A stretch of DNA of 64,000 nt. It comes from an uncultured Bacteroidales bacterium. GTDB lineage: Bacteria; Bacteroidota; Bacteroidia; Bacteroidales; F082. Both the position numbers and the translations under genes were made by a program. Below the pieces are notes generated by a model, which was not told where the DNA came from, searched no databases, and was given only the letters and a program-made list of their open reading frames with translations. This document shows positions 53,650 through 62,100 of this stretch, one piece after another. How positions within the stretch are numbered: position 1 is the first letter of the stretch; every line of letters starts with the position of its first letter. Location: assembly GCA_937906455.1 (NCBI GenBank), contig CALCYT010000033.1, positions 55,708 to 119,707 on the forward strand, written 5' to 3'.

Positions 53650-53716
53650 CTCACAGATTTCACCGATGCCACAATACCACACAATACAATCCGTGGCGAT
53701 CTGCGCAATCTGTGAG
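53650..53716. repeat. 67-bp imperfect palindrome (CTCACAGATT ... AATCTGTGAG)
   Basis: Ten perfect base pairs at the ends, then most of the next 16 positions pair as well (GATGCCAC against GTGGCGATC with one bulge). It fills the gap between the ATP-grasp stop and the transglutaminase start. It differs in sequence from the CGTCATTTCGA family. It could terminate the ATP-grasp... transglutaminase transcript boundary. Confidence 0.75.
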
Positions 53717-53719
53717 CTT

Positions 53720-54871
53720 TTAGGCCATAAACTCCGTCAAGTCGGAATTCAATATTTCATTGAGTTCGTCTCTGTGAGCCTTGTCGGTTTTCATGAACAG
53801 GAATCCCCACACGCTCATCGCCGGGTTCATGATGTCGCGCGTCTCCACAACGCCATGGAAATGTTTCTTAATCTTCTCGAAATCAATGGCTTTCGTTGTC
53901 TCGTAAGGTTTGTCGAGTACGATGAAGCTGAACACGTCGTCTTCTATGCCGTTCCACATCGTGGCGTAGTCGGGATGTATGCCCTCGAAATAAGCCTGCA
54001 CCGGCAGCAATCCGCAGCTATGACGTGTCAAGTCGTTGAGGCACATGCCGGCGAAACGCAGCGGGTTGACTTCAATAGGTATCGCCTTGCCGGAATTTTT
54101 GTCAACACGAAACTCCACGTGCATCGGGAAGTCGCGGAGTCCCAGCACGCCGTTGAGGTCAGTCAGAAACCGGTTGAACGCGCCGTAGTTCTTCTCAAAA
54201 ATATCCTTGCTCATGCAGTAGAGACGGTCGCTGACATCGGTCTCGCTTTTGAAGATATGATGGAAGATATTGATAATGTTTGGGTTACCTTCTTTGTCGA
54301 AATAAGCGTCAACAGCATATTCCTCGCCTTGGATAAACTCTTCAAGCACGAATTTGCCGCTTTTCACCACCGTTTCGGGGAACACGGCGCATTGTTTGGC
54401 GAAGTTCTTGTCGATGTCGTCTATCGCCTTATGCCATTCCTCTTTGTCACGGACGATGTACACGCCCACGCTGAGGAAGCCCACCGCGGGTTTTATCACT
54501 ATAGGCAGAGGCAGTGCGTCGGGGCTCAACGAGTGCAAGTCGTTCATTTCCACTTCTTTATAGAAGAAATCAGGGAAAATCTTGGCGCAGATGTGACGAA
54601 ACGCGCCCTTGTCTTTCACAATCTTGACTTTTTCGATAAGTTCCGACCCGGCGAGATGCGGATATAACCATACGAGGGCGTTTTCCGACACGGCGTAAAG
54701 CTTGCCCGTTTGATGATAACGCTCAACGAACTCATTGTCATTCAATAAGTTAAGATTATGACCCTGTTTTGTCAAAAGCTCTGACATCTCGTTTTTCAGC
54801 ACCGGAATCCGGCTTTTTTCGAGATACGACACTAAAGGTCCCGAAACGTATGGTTTTTCTAAAATTATCAT
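53720..54871 (-). CDS. ATP-grasp domain protein of unknown substrate
   Basis: 383 residues. The ATP-grasp fold is seen in order: LPIVIKPAVGFLSVGVYIV (about 148-166, nucleotide-binding Lys and Gly loop), KFVLEEFIQGEEYAVDAYF (about 203-221), and the metal-site region HVEFRVDKNSGKAIPIEVNP (about 275-294) with Glu and Asn. Such ligases join a carboxylate and an amine or thiol through acyl phosphate. No neighbour points to a pathway; the gene lies between purA and a transglutaminase lipoprotein. Confidence 0.82.
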   Translation of the reverse strand: MIILEKPYVSGPLVSYLEKSRIPVLKNEMSELLTKQGHNLNLLNDNEFVERYHQTGKLYAVSENALVWLYPHLAGSELIEKVKIVKDKGAFRHICAKIFPDFFYKEVEMNDLHSLSPDALPLPIVIKPAVGFLSVGVYIVRDKEEWHKAIDDIDKNFAKQCAVFPETVVKSGKFVLEEFIQGEEYAVDAYFDKEGNPNIINIFHHIFKSETDVSDRLYCMSKDIFEKNYGAFNRFLTDLNGVLGLRDFPMHVEFRVDKNSGKAIPIEVNPLRFAGMCLNDLTRHSCGLLPVQAYFEGIHPDYATMWNGIEDDVFSFIVLDKPYETTKAIDFEKIKKHFHGVVETRDIMNPAMSVWGFLFMKTDKAHRDELNEILNSDLTEFMA

Positions 54872-54903
54872 ATCTATTTATTATAGTTTACGTTGGTGGA
54901 GGC

Positions 54904-54938
54904 TTTCTCGACTCCACTTCGTTTCGCTCGAAATGACG
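54904..54938 (-). repeat. CGTCATTTCGA element, half copy (copy F)
   Basis: On the minus strand CGTCATTTCGAGCGAAACG through GGAGTCGAGAAA, in the 70-base gap between purA and the ATP-grasp gene, three bases from the purA stop. Confidence 0.8.
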
Positions 54939-54941
54939 AGC

Positions 54942-56240
54942 TTATCTTAAAATATTATCATTTCTGTCGGGGCTGTATGACACAAATTTAATCGGCACGC
55001 CCACTTTTTCTTCTATAAATCTTATATATTCCTCCAGTTTCTCGGGTATTCTGACTTCTGTCTTACGGTCGCTGTCTCCTATCTTACAATTCCAGCCTTT
55101 GATGGTGGTATAGACAGGTTTCAGCGTCTCGGTGCAGGCGTCATAAGGCAGATAATCAATCACTTGTCCTTTGTATTCATATCCCATGCAAACCTTTATC
55201 TCCTGCAGTTCGTCCATCACGTCAGACTTCATCATCATGAGGTCGGTGACGCCGCTGAGCATGCAGGCGTATTTCAGCGCCGGGATGTCGAGCCAGCCTG
55301 TTCTTCTCGGACGTCCTGTAGTGGCGCCGAATTCATGGCCGTTGGCGCGCAGCATCTCGCCTGTCGTGTCGAACAGCTCCGTGGGGAACGGCCCGGTACC
55401 CACACGGGTGCAGTAGGCCTTGAAGATGCCATACACCTTGCCAATCCTGCCGGGAGCCACACCTAAGCCGGAGCATGCGCCGGCCGCTATGACCGACGAT
55501 GAGGTGACAAACGGATAGCTTCCGAAGTCCACGTCAAGCATCGAGCCTTGTGCACCCTCGGCGAGGACACTCTTGCCCTCATCGAGATACTTATTAATAA
55601 GGTATTCGCTCTCGACGAACCGGAACGTCTTCAAGAAATCGACAGCATCGAACCAAACCTTTTCGTAATCGGCGAAGCTCATGCCATCGAGACGCACCTC
55701 GTTGATATCGAAATCAAGGTCTCTAATCTGCTGATAATGTTTGGCTTTGATGTTTTCATAGCGTATCTTGAAGTCGCTCATCATGATGTCGCCTATGCGC
55801 AATCCGCGACGTGCCGTCTTGTCGGTATATGTCGGGCCTATGCCTTTCAAGGTGGAGCCTATCTTCATCTTGCCGAGAGCCTTCTCGTTGGCGGCGTCGA
55901 GCACTCTGTGTGTAGGGAGTATCAGATGTGCCTTATTGGAAATCATCAGACGCTGTGTGAGGTCGATGCCGGCGGCCGCCAAGCCGTCGATTTCATCCTT
56001 CAGAATCTTGGCATCGATGATGACACCGTTGCCTATCACATTGATACACTTATCATTAAATGCCCCCGACGGGATAGTGTGAAGCACAAACTTCTTCCCG
56101 TCGAACTCTATGGTGTGACCGGCGTTGGGACCGCCCTGAAAACGGCATACCATGTCATATTTTGGCGTAAGGGCATCCACGACCTTGCCTTTTCCCTCAT
56201 CGCCCCACTGCAATCCGAGAAGCAAATCCAATTTTGCCAT
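54942..56240 (-). CDS. purA: Adenylosuccinate synthetase
   Basis: First committed step from IMP to AMP, using GTP and aspartate. 432 residues from the ATG at 56240 (MAKLDLLLGLQWGDEGKGKV); the upstream open frame of 25 codons is not conserved-looking. GDEGKGK P-loop, FQGGPNAGHTI, GIGPTYTDKTARRGLR and the C-terminal GTTGRPRRTGWLDIPAL are all present. It is downstream of the RelA/SpoT gene; PurA enzymes are known targets of ppGpp inhibition. Confidence 0.95.
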   Translation of the reverse strand: MAKLDLLLGLQWGDEGKGKVVDALTPKYDMVCRFQGGPNAGHTIEFDGKKFVLHTIPSGAFNDKCINVIGNGVIIDAKILKDEIDGLAAAGIDLTQRLMISNKAHLILPTHRVLDAANEKALGKMKIGSTLKGIGPTYTDKTARRGLRIGDIMMSDFKIRYENIKAKHYQQIRDLDFDINEVRLDGMSFADYEKVWFDAVDFLKTFRFVESEYLINKYLDEGKSVLAEGAQGSMLDVDFGSYPFVTSSSVIAAGACSGLGVAPGRIGKVYGIFKAYCTRVGTGPFPTELFDTTGEMLRANGHEFGATTGRPRRTGWLDIPALKYACMLSGVTDLMMMKSDVMDELQEIKVCMGYEYKGQVIDYLPYDACTETLKPVYTTIKGWNCKIGDSDRKTEVRIPEKLEEYIRFIEEKVGVPIKFVSYSPDRNDNILR

Positions 56241-56325
56241 AACTTTTTTTATTTTATCCGTCAGCCAATAGCCATCGGCCTTATAAACTATTAAACCATT
56301 AAAAAATTCACGCAATAAGAAGTTT

Positions 56326-56333
56326 CAAAAATA
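56326..56333 (-). promoter_or_regulatory. Putative -7 box of purA
   Basis: Minus strand TATTTTTG, 85 bases before the purA ATG, in the gap after the RelA/SpoT gene. Confidence 0.4.
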
Positions 56334-56343
56334 CACAAAATAA

Positions 56344-58575
56344 TCATACCTTCTTCCCCACTCGTTCAACTTTTTTCACAAGGTCGATCTTTTTTATCTT
56401 ATCTATCAGATTCTCAAGGGTTTTCAGGTTGTTGACATACACCGACACCATTGCCACCACCATGCCGCCTTCAATCTTCATCTCCATTGACTGCATGTCG
56501 AGTTTCTCCTGTTTGGTGATGATGTCGAACAGCACGGAGCCGAAGCCCATCTTGTTGACTGCCAATATCTTAAGAGTCGCCAAAAACGCGAAGTCGTCGC
56601 CAAATTGCAGATGCGCCTTCACTATGCTCTCGCCGTGGCGTGACATAAGTTTCTGAGCCTCAGCGCAGTCGGGATGATGTATCTGTATCGGCTGACCTGG
56701 CAGCTGTATCGCCACCACGTCGTCGCCCGGAATAGGGTTGCAGCAGGTGGGGATGACATATCCGGAGACGTTGTTTCCCTCCGTTTGCGTCTCGTTTTTC
56801 CCGTTCTTGCGTTCCATCGAGGGTCTGACAAACCCGAGGGTGAGGTATTTCACAAGATATTCCGACCAGCTGGCGGCGTCTTTCTTCAAGCAGCTGTCAA
56901 CATCCTGCTGTCCGATTTTGTTAATCGCCACGTAGTAATACAGATCGTTGCGTGTCGCGAGGTTGAATTTCTCGGCCAAAGCGTTGCGGTTAGTCTTGCT
57001 GAAATCGACTTTCGCGTTGTCGAAATATTCCTTCAGCATGGCTTTACCCTTGTCTTTGAATGTCTTACGGAAGTCTTTGATGCCGTTTTTAAGACGGCTC
57101 TTGGCACTCGACGTAGCGAGGTAGTCGAACCATTTCTCCTGTGGCTCCTGAAACTCCGATGTTATCACATCCACCTGGTCGCCCATCTTCAGCTCGGTTT
57201 GAATCGGCGACAGTTTCTTGTTGATGTTGGCACCCACGCAATGGTTTCCGATGTCGGTGTGGATGTTATACGCGAAGTCGAGCACTGTGGAGCCTTTCGG
57301 CAGGGTTATCTTGTCGCCTTTCGGGGTGAATACGAATATCTCGTCGTTGAAGAGGTCGAGTTTGAAGCTGTCGATAAACTCTATCGCCGACACGTGGTTA
57401 TCCTCGGCTTGTTGCACGAGGTTACGCACAAACTTCATCCAGAGGTCGAGACCGCTCTCCTCGGTGGCGTTCTGGTCGCGGTATTTCCAATAGGCGGCGA
57501 ACCCGTTCTCCGCTATCTCATCCATGCGCTCGGTGCGAATCTGCGTCTCTATCCAGTTGCCGTTTTTGTTCATAAACACGGCATGTATCGACGAGTAGCC
57601 GTTGGTTTTGGGAAACGACACCCAGTCGCGCATCTTTTTGATGTCGGGATAATAATATTTTGTGAACACGGCAAACGTCTCCCAGCATCTAACTTTCTCA
57701 TCTTCAACATCTTGACAGTCGATGATGATACGTGCCACATAAGCGTCGTAAACCTCTTCGAGCGACATCCCGAACTTCACCATGCGTTCCCACACCGAGC
57801 TGACGTTGCGTTCTATCGCCATGGTACGCACTTTGATGCCACGTCGCTCCAGCTCCGCCTTCACGGGCGACAAAAAAGCCTCTAACTCCTTGATTTTCTT
57901 ATCTCTAATATCGGCAAGCTGTTTCTGCACCGACTCAAAAACCGAGGGGTTGATATATTTCAGGCTGAGGTCGTCAAGCTCGATTTTCACTTTATAAAGT
58001 CCCAGACGATAAGCGATAGGGGCGTATATCTGGGTCGTCTCCGACGCTATCTTGAGCTGTTTGTGATGCGGCATGGCGCTGAGTGTCCGCATGTTATGCA
58101 GGCGGTCGGCGAGTTTCACGAGTATCACGCGGATGTCGTACGACATGCTCATTATTATCTTGCGGAACGTCTCGGCCTGCAGGCTTTTCACGCTCTCGTT
58201 GAAATCCTCGTTGGTGAGTTTGGTGACGCCATCGACGATCTTCGCCACGTTCTCGCCGAAATGCTCCCTTATATAATCTAAGGTATAGTCGGTGTCCTCC
58301 ACCACGTCGTGCAGCAGCGCGCAGATGATGGAGGTGCGGCCCATGCCCATCTCTCCGGCTATGATGGTGGCGACGGCGAGCGGATGGTACATATACGGCT
58401 CACCGGAGCGACGACGGGCGTCTTTATGCGCGTTGGCGGCAAGCAGGAAAGCCTCAGTCACAAGAGCCACGTCCTGCTCGTTTTTCCTTGATTTCCAACA
58501 TCGGAGAAGCGCGTCGAACTGTCGTTCAAGCTCCATCTTCTCGTCATGTGAATAAGTGTCTGGCAAAGTCATCAT
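56344..58575 (-). CDS. RelA/SpoT homologue with intact hydrolase and altered synthetase motif
   Basis: 743 residues of the long stringent-response family. HD hydrolase domain about 40-200 is complete: His64, HDVVEDTD (His89-Asp94) and VKLADRLHNMRTL. Synthetase domain about 245-360 keeps NGYSSIH and ETQIRTERMDEIAE, but the usual GRPKH segment reads AIERN at about 253-257. TGS domain about 405-465, then the CC motif region TCCNPIPGDDVVAIQ at about 635 and an ACT domain at the end. ppGpp breakdown is likely; synthesis is doubtful. Confidence 0.88.
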   Translation of the reverse strand: MMTLPDTYSHDEKMELERQFDALLRCWKSRKNEQDVALVTEAFLLAANAHKDARRRSGEPYMYHPLAVATIIAGEMGMGRTSIICALLHDVVEDTDYTLDYIREHFGENVAKIVDGVTKLTNEDFNESVKSLQAETFRKIIMSMSYDIRVILVKLADRLHNMRTLSAMPHHKQLKIASETTQIYAPIAYRLGLYKVKIELDDLSLKYINPSVFESVQKQLADIRDKKIKELEAFLSPVKAELERRGIKVRTMAIERNVSSVWERMVKFGMSLEEVYDAYVARIIIDCQDVEDEKVRCWETFAVFTKYYYPDIKKMRDWVSFPKTNGYSSIHAVFMNKNGNWIETQIRTERMDEIAENGFAAYWKYRDQNATEESGLDLWMKFVRNLVQQAEDNHVSAIEFIDSFKLDLFNDEIFVFTPKGDKITLPKGSTVLDFAYNIHTDIGNHCVGANINKKLSPIQTELKMGDQVDVITSEFQEPQEKWFDYLATSSAKSRLKNGIKDFRKTFKDKGKAMLKEYFDNAKVDFSKTNRNALAEKFNLATRNDLYYYVAINKIGQQDVDSCLKKDAASWSEYLVKYLTLGFVRPSMERKNGKNETQTEGNNVSGYVIPTCCNPIPGDDVVAIQLPGQPIQIHHPDCAEAQKLMSRHGESIVKAHLQFGDDFAFLATLKILAVNKMGFGSVLFDIITKQEKLDMQSMEMKIEGGMVVAMVSVYVNNLKTLENLIDKIKKIDLVKKVERVGKKV

Positions 58576-58607
58576 AATCCCAATGTTTTAATGCTCTTTT
58601 TAAAATG

Positions 58608-58638
58608 CAAAATTATAAAGGAATTATGACACCTACAA
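58608..58638 (-). promoter_or_regulatory. Promoter of the RelA/SpoT gene (TTG-N20-TAATTTTG)
   Basis: Minus strand TTG at 58636-58638, 20 bases, TAATTTTG at 58608-58615; the ATG pair follows about 30 bases later. Confidence 0.7.
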
Positions 58639-58663
58639 GAAAATTTTTCAAAAAAATTTCCGG

Positions 58664-58829
58664 CTTAGACTTTAGTCTTTAGTCTTTAGACATTAGAGTC
58701 TGATTTTTAGTTTAGAGTAAGGTTGTCATTTCGAGCGCAACGGAGTGAAGTCGAGAAATCCTTTTAGTTTAGAGTTTAGAGTTGAGAGTTTAGAGTCAGT
58801 TTTTTAGTTTAGAGTTGAGATTAAAGAGG
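58664..58829. repeat. Heptamer-rich intergenic DNA interrupted by a palindromic element
   Basis: 58664-58722 contains CTTTAGT/CTTTAGA units and TTTAGAGT, and 58762-58829 contains AGTTTAG/AGTTGAG units, all with a 7-base period. The CGTCATTTCGA half copy at 58723-58761 separates the two arrays. This forms the left part of the 552-base gap between the RelA/SpoT gene and the giant adhesin gene. Confidence 0.75.
58723..58761 (+). repeat. CGTCATTTCGA element, half copy (copy G)
   Basis: TTGTCATTTCGAGCGCAACG, then GAGTGAAGTCGAGAAATCC. Confidence 0.78.
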
Positions 58830-58891
58830 TGACATTATCGCGTCTCATAAAAAAAATTTCGGAAATTTGTAAATCGTATTGTATTTTGTAT

Positions 58892-58899
58892 TAAATTTG
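58892..58899 (+). promoter_or_regulatory. Putative -7 box of the leader RNA
   Basis: TAAATTTG, with a TTTG 22 bases upstream at 58866-58869. It lies 27 bases before the small ORF at 58926. Confidence 0.5.
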
Positions 58900-58925
58900 C
58901 GGTTCATAATGTTTAAGTTTAGGAT

Positions 58926-59009
58926 ATGATTAAAGATTTGGTCGGTTTGCATATTTTGACGGGGGGGGGTAATATTCCCCGAACCCATTGTGTTTGCCGG
59001 CATTTCTAA
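58926..59009 (+). CDS. 27-residue ORF in the leader
   Basis: ATG at 58926 inside the left arm of the inverted repeat, TAA at 59007 opening the right arm. The peptide begins MIKDLVGLHILTGGG, and ends HCVCRHF. The three glycines come from a run of nine G, prone to slippage. It could be a leader peptide. Chance cannot be excluded for so short a frame. Confidence 0.35.
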   Translation: MIKDLVGLHILTGGGNIPRTHCVCRHF

Positions 59010-59024
59010 TCATATCACCCATAC

Positions 59025-59063
59025 CGCCACGGAGAGCTTGAGACTCTCTGTGGCGTTTTTTTT
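59025..59063 (+). terminator. Strong terminator in front of the giant adhesin gene
   Basis: CGCCACGGAGAG (59025-59036), loop CTTGAGA, CTCTCTGTGGCG (59044-59055), 12 base pairs with one G-T, then eight T. Confidence 0.88.
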
Positions 59064-59127
59064 AACCGGAGAATTAAATTGACAACAACAGTTATAATAT
59101 TTCATCATTAACTAAATTAAATCAATT

Positions 59128-62100
59128 ATGTTAAAAAAATCTTTACTTATCATGCTGCTACTTGCGCTCTTCGCGCCTTGGGCGGCACAAGCACAAAGCA
59201 CACTCACAGTGTGCGAGGGAACGACTACAAATGAGTTCATCCCCGTGTACGGTTATTATGCCGACACACAAGGAACAGATTCGGAGTTCATCATCCCTTC
59301 GTCCGAATTGACCGCCATGAACGGGATGGACATTACCGCTATGTCGTTCTACATCTCATCTGCTGCCAGCGCTGCTTGGGGTGCCACCTTCCAAGTCTAT
59401 ATGAAGGAAGTTGAAGAAACCACGCTCAGCGGAGTTAACGGTCCTACCGGTTGCACCGTCGTCTACACCGGTGCCCTTGACGGCACTGGGTCAATGATGG
59501 ACGTGACCTTCGATGACAACTACACCTATCACGGAGGCAACCTCCTCATAGGGACTTATGTTACTTCCAAAGGAAGTTGGAAACACGCTTACTTCTATGG
59601 CATTGAAGCGACGGGAGCAGCTTATTGTCACTATACTAGTTCTTCTTCTACTAATAACGTTGCACAGGACTTCCTGCCCAAGACCACCTTCACTTACCAA
59701 GTGCCCGCCTCCTGCCCCAAGCCCACCGGCCTTGCCGTGAACTACACCGGCGGCCTCACCGCCGAGGTGAGCTGGACCAGCGACGCCACGGCTTGGAACA
59801 TCGACGTGAACGGCACCCAGACTGCCATCACCACGAACCCCTACACGCTGACCGGCCTCGAATGGGCCACCTTCTACACAGTGAAGGTGCAGGCCGACTG
59901 CGGCACCAACGGCACCAGCGACTGGAGCGCATCGCAGAGCTTCCTCACCAACTGCGCTGACGAGGACATGTGCAATATCGTTTATGAACTGACCGACAGC
60001 TATGGTGACGGATGGACGGGCAACGCCATTCAAGTGGTGGACAATGCGACCAGCGCCGTTATCGCCACTTTGACCGTCCCAGACGGATCATCAGCTACGG
60101 GCTCTCTCCCCGTGTGCGACGGACGCGACATTGATTTTGTTTGGGTTAAAGGTAGTTACCCTGACGAATGTTCATGGGTCATTTACGCTGCCGACGGCAC
60201 CGTAATCTCAAACGAGGATGACGGCTCTACCTTTAGCAACGGCGACTTGATCGCCACCTATACGGTGAACTGCCCAAGCTGCTTGGCACCCACCGACCTG
60301 ATCGCAAGTGACATCACCACAACCGCTGCCACTCTAAGCTGGACCGCCGGAGGCGCCGAGACCGCTTGGGTGCTCCAATATGGCACAAGCAACGACTTCA
60401 GCACTTATACCGAGGTAAACGTAAGCGCCAACCCGACCACGCCACTTTCAAGTCTCACTTCCGGAACCACCCACTACGTCCGCGTGAAGGCCGACTGCGG
60501 CAGTGGCGACGAAAGCGCCTGGAGTGCCGTGTGCTCTTTCAACACTGAATGTGAAGCCATGCCCTTACCTTACCTTGAGCCTTTTGACAGCGACCTGTCG
60601 ATATGCTGGAACTTGATCAACACCAACACCTATTACTGTAATATCAACATTCAACTCGGTGCTCTCACTTTCTACAACGGCTCATCAAGCGCGACCTTGG
60701 CAGCCGTATTGCCTGAAGTAGACGCGGCCTATCCTTTGAACGAATACCAGATCAAATTCGATGCTTGCTATTACGACTACTATGGAAGCATGACCGAAGG
60801 AAAACTCCGTATCGGTATCATGACCGACCCCACCGATTTCACGACTTTCGAACTGGTGCAAGAGGTTGACATCATTGATAGCTATAGCACCTTTGGCTCT
60901 TACACAGTGAGGCTCAACAACTATACGGGTACCGGCCAATATATCGCCATCCAGGACTACTACACCCAAGCGGGTTTTGTCTTTGTTGACAACATCGAGG
61001 TGAAGCCTATCCCGGATTGCTGGGAGCCTGAAGACCTTGAAGTTTCCAACGTCACCAACCACACCGCCCAACTCGACTGGACCGGCACCAGCGACGCTTA
61101 CAACATTGAATACTGGACCGCCGCTTATCTTGATCCCGTCTTTTCTGAAGGATTTGAGGACGGTATCGGTGATTGGACGCTTGTCAACACCGCTTCCTCC
61201 ACGGGGATTAACTCCACGCCCTATTCAGGCAGCAAGAGTTTCAGGTTCTCTTACAATACAACTCCACCTCAATACCTCATTTCGCCCGAACTGACAGGTG
61301 TTACCACAGACTTGACATTGGAGTTCTATTATAAGAATTATAATTCAAGCTTTCCTGAAACCTTCATGATCGGCACCAGCACAGAGGCAGCCACAACAGC
61401 AGAGGATATTGAGGCCGACTTTGCCTTTGAAGCGGAAATCACAGCCTCTGACACAAAATGGCATCTTTACAGCACGACCATCCCGGCGGGCACCAAGTAC
61501 ATTTGCTGGAAATACACCTCTGATGACATGTATTATCTCTACATCGACGATATCGTCATCGGTTCGCCCGTTGCCGCCGGAACTCCGGAGCAAATCCAAG
61601 TGACTACCAACACAAAAATCCTCACCGATTTACTTGCGGAAAGAAAATATGAAGCCCGCGTGCAAAGCGACTGCGGCAGCGAGGGCACGAGCCTCTGGTC
61701 GGACATCGTCAGCTTCACCACCGAAATCGCCTGCGCGGCTCCCACGGGCTTGAGTTATTCCAACGTGAAATCAAGCGAGGCGGAACTCAGCTGGAACAGC
61801 GAAGCCGACGGATGGCTGCTCAACTACAAGGTCGCAAGTGATGACTCTTTCGGCAAACTGCCCTTGACTTCGTCCGATGTCATCGTCGACGGCAACCTCA
61901 TCACTTACACGTTGACTGGATTAACCCCTGAAACCGAATACGTAGTTAAGGTATGCAACGACTGCGGTGACGACGGAACGAGCGAGTTTACCCCCACCAT
62001 CACCTTCACCACCACCGCGGCCTGCCCCGTGCCTTACAACTTGGATGCCTCCAACATCCTGCATGAGTCGGCCACCATCACTTGGAATGGAGAAAGCGAT

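Larger units (their letters stand above)
58905..59063 (+). ncRNA. Candidate structured leader RNA or small RNA
   Basis: A transcript from the box at 58892 would run about 160 bases to the terminator at 59025-59063. It contains a perfect 10-base inverted repeat GATATGATTA (58923-58932) and TAATCATATC (59007-59016), and inside it a G9 run with CCCC (58961-58980) that can form an apical hairpin, plus GGTCGG/CCGGC. There is no other promoter box between the terminator and the ATG at 59128, so the downstream gene may be reached by read-through. It does not match any RNA family that I recognise. Confidence 0.5.

Noticed and set aside
53666..54667. Plus-strand frame of 333 codons opposite the ATP-grasp gene
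   Set aside because: Antisense of conserved ATP-grasp motifs; nothing supports expression.
56674..57885. Plus-strand frame of 403 codons opposite the RelA/SpoT gene
   Set aside because: Complete overlap with a clearly conserved gene; no promoter and no family motif.
59025..59063. Terminator as evidence for a gene ending just upstream other than the small ORF
   Set aside because: No longer open frame on the plus strand ends there; the RelA/SpoT gene is transcribed away.
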